Shown: piece by piece, positions 1 to 8,034 of the stretch
How the letters are laid out: every line of letters begins with the position of its first letter
Numbering within the stretch: position 1 is the stretch's first letter
From: Sinorhizobium medicae
GTDB taxonomy: Bacteria; Pseudomonadota; Alphaproteobacteria; Rhizobiales; Rhizobiaceae
Assembly: GCF_007827695.1 (NCBI RefSeq)
Contig: NZ_VITA01000003.1
Coordinates: forward strand, 186,001 to 250,000
Reading direction: 5' to 3'
DNA length: 64,000 nt
Notes under the pieces: generated by a model
Databases searched by the model: none
Seen by the model: only the letters and a program-made list of their open reading frames with translations
What the model was told of the DNA's origin: nothing
Made by a program: the position numbers and the translations under genes

Positions 1-192
1 GTACCACCTGGAAGCAGTTGCATTGCCAACGCGTACACGAGCAATCACGATGCACTACATGCGCCGGGCATCAGCACACCTCACTGGCTATTTCTGCACG
101 TCGTCGATGCGGTGGGATTGGTGCACGCCATGATCCTCAGGCTTCAGGCCCTGCTTTTGCCGGTCCAGACGCTGGTCTTCAAGGGCCATTGA
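1..192 (+). CDS. C-terminal fragment of a possible HlyD-type membrane adaptor protein (partial)
   Basis: The frame is open from the first base and stops with TGA at 190-192, so only the last 63 residues are in the window. They contain a polar stretch (AYTSNHD) followed by two hydrophobic stretches, the last being MILRLQALLLPV. An ending of this kind recalls the C-terminal tail of HlyD/EmrA-type periplasmic adaptors of efflux systems, but this is resemblance only. The gene lies on the same strand as ppk2, 111 bp upstream of it. That it is coding rests on the uninterrupted frame and on there being no better frame there. Confidence 0.4.
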   Translation, partial: VPPGSSCIANAYTSNHDALHAPGISTPHWLFLHVVDAVGLVHAMILRLQALLLPVQTLVFKGH

Positions 193-303
193 GGAGGGTC
201 GGCTCCGCCGCGCCCAACGCAGACGTCAATACCTGTCGGGCACTGAACCGCAGATTCAAGTAACGATAGATACCGCAATCAGTGAGCAACAGGAGGAGGG
301 ACA

Positions 304-1161
304 ATGGACAAGCACACCGACGACAGGAAAAAGAACAATCACTCGAAAGCGGAGGACGGGAAATCCGCCGAGACCAAGGGCTCCGAGGTGCGGTCCGGTG
401 GAAACTATGCAAAAGAGCTGGCCCGATTACAGGAGGAGATCGCTCATTTGCAGGCTTGGGTGAAGAAGACAGGGGCTCGGATCGTCATCGTCTTCGAGGG
501 ACGAGACGCAGCTGGCAAGGGCGGCGTGATAAAACGGATCACTGAGCGAGTAAGCCCACGCGTCTTTCGTGTCGTGGCCCTACCTGCCCCGACGGATCGT
601 GAGAAGACGCAGATTTACATGCAACGCTATATACAGCAGCTTCCCGCGGCCGGTGAAATCGTGATCTTCGACCGATCCTGGTACAACAGACCCGGCGTCG
701 AGCGCGTAATGGGCTTCTGCTCGGAGAAGAAAGCAAAGCGTTTTCTGGAGATCGCTCCACGGTTCGAGGCAGCGATGATCGAAAGCGGAATAGTGCTGCT
801 TAAGTATTTCCTCGATGTAAGCGAAGAGGAACAGGACCGCCGATTCCGGCAACGCATCAATGATCCGCTGCGCCAATGGAAGCTGTCACCGATGGATGTC
901 GAATCCTATCGCCGCTGGTGGGACTACACTCGAGCCTATGACGAGATGATCAGGATGACAGACACCGACGATGCGCCATGGTGGATCGTCCCATCGGATA
1001 ATAAAAAGCAGGCGCGCGTGAATTGTATAGCTCATATTCTTTCCTCAATTCCCTACGAACGGGTGAAGTTCGAGGAACCTGACCTAGGCAAGCGTCAGAA
1101 GCGGCCGGCTGATTTCGAAAGAGATACGCGGTCCCGCCGCACGGTGCCAAACCTTTTCTGA
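304..1161 (+). CDS. ppk2: Polyphosphate kinase 2 (polyphosphate:nucleoside-diphosphate phosphotransferase)
   Basis: This 285-residue cytoplasmic enzyme should transfer phosphate between polyphosphate and ADP or GDP. The single-domain PPK2 fold is clear. The Walker A loop EGRDAAGKGG lies at about residues 65-74, a Walker B-like segment reads IVIFDRSWYNR, and the lid region contains RQRINDPLRQWKLSP. The length is normal for one-domain (class I) PPK2 proteins. The first 40 residues are charged and not part of the catalytic core. A strong ribosome site (AGGAGGAGGG) ends 4 bases before the ATG. The gene stands alone and converges on the VIT-like gene. It may supply ATP or GTP from polyphosphate under the energy stress the neighbouring genes suggest, but that link is inferred. 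Confidence 0.95.
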   Translation: MDKHTDDRKKNNHSKAEDGKSAETKGSEVRSGGNYAKELARLQEEIAHLQAWVKKTGARIVIVFEGRDAAGKGGVIKRITERVSPRVFRVVALPAPTDREKTQIYMQRYIQQLPAAGEIVIFDRSWYNRPGVERVMGFCSEKKAKRFLEIAPRFEAAMIESGIVLLKYFLDVSEEEQDRRFRQRINDPLRQWKLSPMDVESYRRWWDYTRAYDEMIRMTDTDDAPWWIVPSDNKKQARVNCIAHILSSIPYERVKFEEPDLGKRQKRPADFERDTRSRRTVPNLF

Positions 1162-1338
1162 GTCAGTTTCCGGCGCTGTGCGTCTGCGGTCGTAGGCTCT
1201 GCGCCCTTTGCTGCTCGGCCGGCTTGCCGTACCTTGGGCCGGCGCGCGCCAGCCGAGCAAACATTCCCCTCCGCTCGAGTTCAATAGAATTGTTTCCATT
1301 TAGACTGGTCCGGCTGAAATCGATGCTGGACTTGCATG

Positions 1339-2016
1339 TCATCCTCCGAGGGCTGAGGCTAAGGCCACCAGCATCAAACCAATCGCGACCATTGCAAGCG
1401 CCAGACGCACTGGGTTGCCGGAGTGACGTCCCAGAGTATACCCGGCCAGAAACAACAGAGCAGTGGCTATCGCGTTGGAGACGCTCACTGCGGCCAGGGC
1501 GTCTGTCATGACGATGAACGGAAACACGACCGGAAATGTGCAAAAGAAGACCAACAGAAAGACACCTAGCGCGCTGATCACATCACGCGTGGTGGGTCGC
1601 GCGCGCACCTCGTCGTCAGGGAGGCTGGCCAGGTGCCGCCGTATCCGTTCCAGGTCTTCGGACGAAAGCGCCGGCAGAATGATGCCCGGCAATGCCTCTG
1701 CCACTATTTCGCGAGCCGCTTCAACGTCATCAGCTGTCCGCACGCGGTGAACCGTCCGCTCTGAAAGCTTGCGCTCAGCCATAGAGCTCATGAAGTACAT
1801 GACTGCGTCAATGATACCCCACGCCAGATTGCAACCGACAGCTCCAATCAGCATTGACCGCACATCTGCTCGTCCTGCTTCCGTGGTGCTCAGCGAATTC
1901 GTGAACGTCATGACCATGATCAATCCAAAGAGCACCTCGTTGGAGCGTTCAACAGGATTGAGGACGCCGTAGAACAAACGCTTCGAGCCGCCATTACCGG
2001 ACACTTTCTCGCTCAT
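1339..2016 (-). CDS. VIT/CCC1-like integral membrane protein
   Basis: This 225-residue membrane protein has an N-terminal pair of hydrophobic segments containing NPVERSNEVLFGLIMVM and GCNLAWGIIDAVMYFM, a charged cytoplasmic stretch of roughly 80 residues, and two or three C-terminal membrane segments. The first part resembles the VIT1/CCC1 family of iron and manganese transporters, but the match is partial and the substrate unknown. The start chosen (MSEKVSG) overlaps the stop codon of the Ca2+/H+ antiporter gene by four bases (ATGA), which points to translational coupling and a joint role in cation handling. An upstream in-frame start would lie deep inside the antiporter gene and has no support. 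Confidence 0.65.
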   Translation of the reverse strand: MSEKVSGNGGSKRLFYGVLNPVERSNEVLFGLIMVMTFTNSLSTTEAGRADVRSMLIGAVGCNLAWGIIDAVMYFMSSMAERKLSERTVHRVRTADDVEAAREIVAEALPGIILPALSSEDLERIRRHLASLPDDEVRARPTTRDVISALGVFLLVFFCTFPVVFPFIVMTDALAAVSVSNAIATALLFLAGYTLGRHSGNPVRLALAMVAIGLMLVALASALGG

Positions 2017-3158
2017 TGAGTCACTCCTGGGGGCAAGAGGAACAGCGTCAACGCAAATATGGCGTACACCGCCAGCGCCATGACGCCCGCATACCACGCT
2101 GCGTGCCCGCCATTGGACAGAAGGGTCGCCGCCATGGTGGCCACCAGCATCATTGCCACCGCACCGGGCCAGAATTCGAGCGACATCGGCTGGGGCCCAA
2201 TGAAGTAACTGACAATGACGAGTACCGGCGCAACGAAGAGAGCGATCTGCGCAGCGCTGCCCAGCGCGATGCCAACGCTGAGGTCCAGGCGATTTGCGCG
2301 CGCCGCTGAGAACGCCGTGGTCATTTCCGCAGCTCCGCCAACCAGGGCGATGACGATGAAACCAACGAAGGCCGGTGTCAGTCCCAGATGTTGCGCGGCA
2401 GCTTGCACTGATCCCACGAAAATCTCGCTGACTATCGCGACGAGGAGCGTGACGACAATCAAAACGACAATCCCGATCGAAAGCGGCCAGGGCTCCTCTC
2501 CCGCCTCGGCCTGACCGACGCTTGCAAACAGTTCCTTGTGCGTCTTCAGGGAGAACACCATGCCAAGTCCGTAGACGGCTATGAGCAGGATCGCCAACCC
2601 TAGGCTCAACTGCTGGGAAAATTCTCCTGCCGGGGTGCGGTCCAAGCCGCTCGTGAGCGAGGGCACCAGGATCGCAATCGTCGCAAGGAACAGGAGGCTC
2701 GCCTGAAAACGCGCATTCACCCTGTTGAATTCCTGCAGGTGATGTTTCAGGCCGCCAATGAGAAAAGCGCCTCCAAACATGAAAAGGCTATTGGTGACGA
2801 TCGCGCCCGCGATCGAGGCTTTGACGAGAAGATACTGCCCAGCCTGCAGAGCGGCGAGCGTGATAATGAGCTCCGTCAGGTTACCGAGCGTGGCATTGAG
2901 CAGGCCACCGACCGCATCACCGGTCTTTGCTGCCACCGATTCCGTCGCGCGGCTCAAGAGCGCAGCAAGCGGTACGATCGCTGCGATCGCAACGAAAAAC
3001 AACAACGTATGAGCCTCGGGAGCCATCCGCTCCAGGAGAATGACGACAGGTACGAAGAAGATCAACGCCAGGAGTGGAGATCGTCGAAGCTCCCGTACGA
3101 CGGTTTCGATTGCAGATCGCGGCTGCGTGGTGGACCTCTTCGCCTCTAAAGTGCGCAT
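2013..3158 (-). CDS. Calcium/proton antiporter (CaCA superfamily, CAX type)
   Basis: This 381-residue inner-membrane exchanger should extrude Ca2+ (or another divalent cation) against protons. Two related halves of hydrophobic segments can be seen. The first carries the CAX alpha-repeat signature GGLLNATLGNLTELIIT, and the second the matching GGAAEMTTAFSAARANR. The start at 3158 is preferred over an in-frame start 29 codons upstream because GGAGGA lies 8 bases before it and the extra residues are arginine-rich and unlike the family. It is followed by the overlapping VIT-like gene, so the two form a cation-transport operon. Being coupled to protons, it fits the pH-stress theme of the region, although that connection is inferred. 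Confidence 0.88.
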   Translation of the reverse strand: MRTLEAKRSTTQPRSAIETVVRELRRSPLLALIFFVPVVILLERMAPEAHTLLFFVAIAAIVPLAALLSRATESVAAKTGDAVGGLLNATLGNLTELIITLAALQAGQYLLVKASIAGAIVTNSLFMFGGAFLIGGLKHHLQEFNRVNARFQASLLFLATIAILVPSLTSGLDRTPAGEFSQQLSLGLAILLIAVYGLGMVFSLKTHKELFASVGQAEAGEEPWPLSIGIVVLIVVTLLVAIVSEIFVGSVQAAAQHLGLTPAFVGFIVIALVGGAAEMTTAFSAARANRLDLSVGIALGSAAQIALFVAPVLVIVSYFIGPQPMSLEFWPGAVAMMLVATMAATLLSNGGHAAWYAGVMALAVYAIFALTLFLLPPGVTQ

Positions 3159-3227
3159 CCGTATGGTCCTCCGACCCCGTAAGGCTTTTGATTTGGATTC
3201 GAGTGCATGAAGCAACGACGCGAACTG

Positions 3228-3266
3228 CCCTTCGCCGTTACCCAACTACAGTTTCTCGGCGAAGGG
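3228..3266. repeat. Perfect 10-bp inverted repeat (hairpin) between binding-protein and antiporter genes
   Basis: CCCTTCGCCG at 3228-3237 and CGGCGAAGGG at 3257-3266 are exact reverse complements separated by 19 bases. The hairpin lies about 50 bp beyond the stop of the amino-acid-binding protein gene and about 70 bp before the antiporter start. No T-run follows on either strand, so it may be a weak terminator, an mRNA stabiliser or an operator. Confidence 0.55.
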
Positions 3267-3313
3267 ACGTTTGACCGCAATGGGGCCCCAGGAGAGGCTC
3301 TCGTGGAAGCGCT

Positions 3314-4255
3314 TCACTCAGGCAGGGTCGTTTGCCGGAAGAAGGTCACGATCGTATCGTCAGGAGGTCCGAACCACTCGCTGAAGAATGCCGGGAAATC
3401 TTCCGATCGGTAGGTGCGGCTCAAGGCTCGGTCAACGACGATTCGAAAATCCTCGTCATTGCGCGCCAGCACAAGCGCAAGCGGTTCGTAGGTGAAATGG
3501 CGCTTCAGTACGATGAGATCGCCGGAATTTTCGCCGCGCGCGGCGGCGTCGAGCAAGAGCGGCAGGTCGCCGAAGAGTACGTCGGACTCGCCGTTGAGAA
3601 TATTGGCGATTCCCTGATCATAGTTCTCCACAGCAGCGATGGTCGCTGAAAGCTGAAACGTCTTTATCCGCTCCGCAAGCCAATCCTCACTGGTAGTACC
3701 TGCGATCGGGGAAAATGTCTTCTGATTGAGCACGGTTCTTGCGGGGGACCCCCGCCAAATCGGCCGGTCAGAAGGGCGTCCCTGCGTCAGAACCTCACGC
3801 AACGCAAGTGGTGCGCTCGCACTCAGTACCGCACCCGTTCCGCTCGGAAAGATCGGTATCGAGAACGAAACCTCCTTTCGGCGCGTCAAGGTCACGGGCG
3901 ACGCACCACAGAAGAGATCGGCCGAACCTTGTCGTATGGCGTTGTCGGCAGCATCCCTGGTGAGCTCAATCCACTCGACCGCAAGATCGGCAATCCCAAG
4001 TTCACGTTTCAATTCCTCGGTCACCTCCATGCACAGGCTGACGGCGTAGCCGGTGGCGCTTTCTCCTTCGGCCTTGAAAGAGAATGGCCGCGCGGTCGCA
4101 TCGTAGCCCAGCTTGACGGTGCTGCTGCTGCGGACGCGATCGAGCGTCTGTGCTTCTGCGGTCGCCCACATGCTGACGGTCACTGCTCCTAGCGTCAGCC
4201 CAAATCTGACTATCCGTCGTCCCGTTTGACGTCCTTTGCCCGGTGCGGCTTGCAT
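3314..4255 (-). CDS. Periplasmic amino-acid-binding protein (SBP family 3), orphan
   Basis: This 313-residue protein starts with a twin-arginine-containing, basic N-terminus and a signal peptide ending near ATAEAQ. The mature part begins LDRVRSSSTVKLGYDATARPFSF, cut here as VKLGYDATARPFSF, the usual opening of family 3 solute-binding proteins. Internal features such as DLFCGASPVTLTRR also fit polar amino-acid binding. The start at 4255 has GGGAGG 8 bases upstream, while the longer start has none. It lies 29 bp after potE as the last gene of the decarboxylase operon, and no ABC permease or ATPase is beside it. It may deliver ornithine or arginine to a remote transporter or act as a sensor domain; neither is shown. 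Confidence 0.85.
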   Translation of the reverse strand: MQAAPGKGRQTGRRIVRFGLTLGAVTVSMWATAEAQTLDRVRSSSTVKLGYDATARPFSFKAEGESATGYAVSLCMEVTEELKRELGIADLAVEWIELTRDAADNAIRQGSADLFCGASPVTLTRRKEVSFSIPIFPSGTGAVLSASAPLALREVLTQGRPSDRPIWRGSPARTVLNQKTFSPIAGTTSEDWLAERIKTFQLSATIAAVENYDQGIANILNGESDVLFGDLPLLLDAAARGENSGDLIVLKRHFTYEPLALVLARNDEDFRIVVDRALSRTYRSEDFPAFFSEWFGPPDDTIVTFFRQTTLPE

Positions 4256-4284
4256 GGTGCATCCTCCCAACGCTTCTCTTGACC

Positions 4285-5643
4285 TCACGCTGTCCTCAGA
4301 GTCCCCGGTCTTGCGGTGAAGCGAGGCGCGATAAGGCCGTAAATGATGAAGGCAATTCCGGTGACGAGCATACCGCCCAGCACGGCATCCTTTCCGGACG
4401 CATAAATCGCAAAGACGCTATAGAGCATGCCCACGATCGCGATCGAAGAATTCAAGCGGAACTTGCTTTCTGAAACGCCAGCCGCCCTCATCATGACGAA
4501 GAGTGCGGAAAGGGAGATGATATAGGGAAGCACGTTTGTAACGACCGCAAGATTGACGAGCGCTGCAAACTGCTCGTTGAGCGTGGGTGAAATCGTCATG
4601 AGCGCCAGCAGAGACTGAACAACGCCCATAACGATCATCCCGGTTACGGGCGCACCCATCTCGTTCACCCGCGAAAAGAGGGACGGAAACATGCGCTCGT
4701 CTGCGGCGGCCCGCGCCGTCTGCGCGATGGTGAACTGCCAGCCGAGTAGCGAGCCGACGCAGGCGAGAACAGCCAGCGCCATGACGACTGATCCGATGGC
4801 GGGGTTGAACATCGTGGCAAAGGCAAGCGCGAACGGTCCTGTCGACGCGGCAAGCTCAGCGTTCGGCACGATCCCTTGAATGACTGTGGTCGAGAGAATG
4901 TAGATAATAGCGGCCCCGAGCGTCCCGAACAGGCAGGCAAGAGGAACGTCCCGCTTGGGATTTTCCACCGCGTCGGAGTTCTGTGCAGCCGATTCCATTC
5001 CCAGGAAGGCCCAGAGCGTCAGCGAGATGCTCGATCCCATGCCTTGAACCAGGGTCAGTCCATTGGGGTTCCAGGCAGCCGCGAAAACCTCCGAGCTGAA
5101 CCATGCCCAACCGATAATGCAGAGCAGCCCTACGGGAAGGATCACTCCCCAGACCGTAATTGAGCCGATACGGCCCGTGACGCGCGGCCCGCCAAAGTTG
5201 GCTACAGTCGTAAGCCACAGAAGGATGATCAGGCTAACGCAAGTCGCAATCGGTGTGGACGTCAGCCACGGGAAGAACCCCGCGAGATAGCCGACGGCCG
5301 AAATGCCGATCGCCACATTGCCGACAGCGAGCGAAAGAAAATAGAGTAAGAAAACGAGGAAATAGCCTGGTTTGCCGTAGGCATCCTCCGCATAGGCCGA
5401 CATCCCTCCGGGACGCTGGTTGAATAGACCGGCTTGTGCAAATCCGTAAGCGATCGCCATCGAGCCGACCGCGGTCACCAGCCAGGACAGAAGTGAAATG
5501 GCGCCGACCTGCGCCATGTTCGCCGGCAGCATTATTATTCCCGAGCCCATCATGTTCACCGCAACGATGAAGGTGAGCTGGACCAGGTTCATTTTCTTCT
5601 TCGACGCAGCTTCTACGGCGACGTTGAGCGAATGTTCAGTCAT
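4285..5643 (-). CDS. potE: Putrescine/ornithine antiporter PotE (APC superfamily)
   Basis: This 452-residue inner-membrane antiporter has about twelve hydrophobic segments. It follows the E. coli PotE sequence closely in the parts I can recall: VNMMGSGIIMLP in the first membrane segment, SWLVTAVGSMAIA in the second, ITVWGVILPVGLLCIIGW in the middle and GSLLGWQFTIAQ later. PotE exchanges external ornithine for internal putrescine, so each decarboxylation cycle removes a cytoplasmic proton. It lies 27 bp after the ornithine decarboxylase gene, the classic speF-potE arrangement, and has GGGAGG 8 bases before its ATG. The specificity rests on sequence similarity and on this neighbour. Confidence 0.93.
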   Translation of the reverse strand: MTEHSLNVAVEAASKKKMNLVQLTFIVAVNMMGSGIIMLPANMAQVGAISLLSWLVTAVGSMAIAYGFAQAGLFNQRPGGMSAYAEDAYGKPGYFLVFLLYFLSLAVGNVAIGISAVGYLAGFFPWLTSTPIATCVSLIILLWLTTVANFGGPRVTGRIGSITVWGVILPVGLLCIIGWAWFSSEVFAAAWNPNGLTLVQGMGSSISLTLWAFLGMESAAQNSDAVENPKRDVPLACLFGTLGAAIIYILSTTVIQGIVPNAELAASTGPFALAFATMFNPAIGSVVMALAVLACVGSLLGWQFTIAQTARAAADERMFPSLFSRVNEMGAPVTGMIVMGVVQSLLALMTISPTLNEQFAALVNLAVVTNVLPYIISLSALFVMMRAAGVSESKFRLNSSIAIVGMLYSVFAIYASGKDAVLGGMLVTGIAFIIYGLIAPRFTARPGTLRTA

Positions 5644-5670
5644 GACCCGATCCTCCCTCGGAAGAGGCGA

Positions 5671-8034
5671 TTACTCGCGCACGGCGTAGGTGTAGAACTT
5701 GATCTGGCCGTCAACTCGCTCCTGAAACACACCCTGGACCTCGTAATTGAAGCCGGGGAAGCGGTTGAAGGACTCTTGGAATGCCAGGAAATAGTTGTGC
5801 ATCGGCCGCGCCCTTTCGTCCCAGCGCTCCCCGGGGACTATGACGCCTATGCCCGGCGGATAGATCAACGCGAGCGTGGCCGAAATCCTGCCGAAAACCT
5901 CGTCGAGTGCCACATAATCAACTTCGTTTGCCACGAGAGCTTCATAAGCCGCTTTCGGCGCCATTGCGGGCTCGGGCATGCTCTCCCCCCGGAAGCAGAG
6001 ACGCTGCAATTCCTTCACCCCTGCTTGCCGATAAAAGTCGTGCATCTCTGCGCAGACCTGCCGGAGTGTGTATCCTGCATAGCGCTCTCTGTTCGCCGCA
6101 AACACGGTAGGTAGAACCTCGGCCAAAGGCGCGTCCCGGTCCCACAAGTTCTTGAACTTCACCAACTTGGCTATCAGCGTGTTGAGCTTGCTCTCGTCCT
6201 CGGCCGGTGTGAGCAGAAACAGTATGCTGTTGAGGTCGCACTTCTCGGGAACGATGCGCTGTTCGCGAAGATAGTTGGCAACGATCGTTGCCGGGATGCC
6301 GAAGTCTCGATACTCCCCCGTCGCACGGTCTATGCCTGGAGTGAGAAGCGTGAGCTTGTTTGGATCCACCATTGCGTAGCCATCGGAATAGCCGGAATAT
6401 CCATGCCATGAAGCCCCTGGACGGAAGCGCCAGCACTGTTGTTCCCGTTTGATGACCTCCGTCGGGAGCGCCTCCCAACGGGACTCGACAACATCCTTCG
6501 TATGTTTGGAGTCCGAGATCGTGACGAAATCGGGTACGAAGGGGTCGAAGAACCACTGCTCCTGGGGCCCCGCACCCGTCGATTCGTAGTACCGGGTGAA
6601 TTCTCTCAGTTTCTTGCGTGCCTCGATACCCAGCTCGATACAGCGATCCCAGAGCATTTCGCCAGCCTTGCCCTCGTGGATCTTGGCGTTGACGTCCAAC
6701 GAGGCGAATAGCGGATAGAAGGGTGAAGTCGAAACATGCATGAGAAGCGACTCGTTGAAGCGCTTATGTTCGACGTAGCGGCGCTGATCACGGATGTGCT
6801 CGTCGCGCTTGTGAATCTGCGAGGCTTGCGAAAAGCCGGCCCCTTGCTTGTGGACGGATTGCGTTGAGAACAATCCCGGCATTTCGGCATCAAGCGTGTC
6901 GATTCGCATCGGACTGTGGTCTTCAAACAATGGGTGGAAAGCGTTGTAGCCGATCCACGCCTCGTCCCAGAGTACGTAGTCGCACAGGTGTCCGATCTGT
7001 TCCAACACCTTGCGGACGTTGTAAATAGTGCCGTCATAGGTCGCAAGTTGGATGCAGGCGAGTCGGAACGGTCGCTCTGCACTGGCCCGCGTCTTGTCCT
7101 CGACCAGAGGATGCCTTTCGATCTGCCGGCGCAGGCTCGCTTCGTCCCAGGCGTCCCAGTCCACGGCACCGATCATCCCGAACGAGTTGCGCGCGGTCGG
7201 CAGGTAAATTGGTATCGCTCCCGCCTGCACCAGCGCGCCCTGGTGAAGCGACTTGTGATTGTTGCGGTCGAACAACACGAGGTCGCCTGCGCGCAGTACC
7301 GCGTTCGTAACCACTTTGTTCGATGTGCTTGTGCCGTTCAAAATGAAGTAGGTCCGGTCCGCGCCGAAAATCCTTGCTGCATTCTTCTGCGCCTCGGCCG
7401 CCGGCCCTTCATGGATCAGCAGGTCGCCCAGGTCGACATCGGCATTGCAAAGATCGGCGCGAAATATGCTTTCGCCGAAATAATTGAAAAAGAGCTGGCC
7501 TGCGGGCGACTTCCGGTAAAACTGTCCGCCCTGGTGTCCGGGACAGTCGAACGCAATGTTGGCTTCTCCATCGTAAGCCATGAGGCCGCCGAAAAACGGC
7601 GGGAGGAGCGTCTTGCCGTAATTGACCAGACTTGAAATGATCTGCTTTGCGTAGAACGCCGGTGTCTGCTGCCCAAGATAAACGAAGCCATCCACTTCAC
7701 CGGCCATTTTTATCGCCGCGATGTCCGCAATACCGTGGGAGTCTGCAAGGGCCCATAGCGGCGTGCGAAATCCGATGTCTCTGACCGCACGGACGAACTT
7801 GCGGGCATCTTCGAGCCGTCCGCCCTCGACGGTCCCAATATAGGCGCCAACCGAAGCGTCCTCGGACACGTCGGCGGTATAGCTGCCGCGCAACTCGACT
7901 TCGAAATTTTCCGCGACAATGTGCGAAAGAAGTCTCTTCGTTTCCAGATTGCTTTCGTCGACGAATGCCACGACCTTGAGCAGCTTGTGGAATGGAATGG
8001 GGACGGTCGGAGCCTTCACATCACGCGGTATCAT
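5671..8034 (-). CDS. speF: Inducible ornithine decarboxylase (SpeF type, PLP-dependent)
   Basis: This 787-residue cytoplasmic enzyme should convert ornithine to putrescine and CO2, consuming a proton. It matches E. coli SpeF over long stretches, including AFDCPGHQGG, RADLCNADV, ILNGTSTSNKVV, LFDRNNHKS and VPEKCDLNSILFLLTPAED. The pyridoxal-phosphate lysine is K396 in TQSVHKQGAGFSQ. It is about 55 residues longer than SpeF, part of the excess being in the N-terminal wing domain. The start at 8034 has GAGGAGGGG 6 bases upstream and overlaps the end of the arginine decarboxylase gene by 14 bp, indicating translational coupling. potE follows directly, which supports ornithine rather than lysine as substrate. 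Confidence 0.94.
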   Translation of the reverse strand: MIPRDVKAPTVPIPFHKLLKVVAFVDESNLETKRLLSHIVAENFEVELRGSYTADVSEDASVGAYIGTVEGGRLEDARKFVRAVRDIGFRTPLWALADSHGIADIAAIKMAGEVDGFVYLGQQTPAFYAKQIISSLVNYGKTLLPPFFGGLMAYDGEANIAFDCPGHQGGQFYRKSPAGQLFFNYFGESIFRADLCNADVDLGDLLIHEGPAAEAQKNAARIFGADRTYFILNGTSTSNKVVTNAVLRAGDLVLFDRNNHKSLHQGALVQAGAIPIYLPTARNSFGMIGAVDWDAWDEASLRRQIERHPLVEDKTRASAERPFRLACIQLATYDGTIYNVRKVLEQIGHLCDYVLWDEAWIGYNAFHPLFEDHSPMRIDTLDAEMPGLFSTQSVHKQGAGFSQASQIHKRDEHIRDQRRYVEHKRFNESLLMHVSTSPFYPLFASLDVNAKIHEGKAGEMLWDRCIELGIEARKKLREFTRYYESTGAGPQEQWFFDPFVPDFVTISDSKHTKDVVESRWEALPTEVIKREQQCWRFRPGASWHGYSGYSDGYAMVDPNKLTLLTPGIDRATGEYRDFGIPATIVANYLREQRIVPEKCDLNSILFLLTPAEDESKLNTLIAKLVKFKNLWDRDAPLAEVLPTVFAANRERYAGYTLRQVCAEMHDFYRQAGVKELQRLCFRGESMPEPAMAPKAAYEALVANEVDYVALDEVFGRISATLALIYPPGIGVIVPGERWDERARPMHNYFLAFQESFNRFPGFNYEVQGVFQERVDGQIKFYTYAVRE

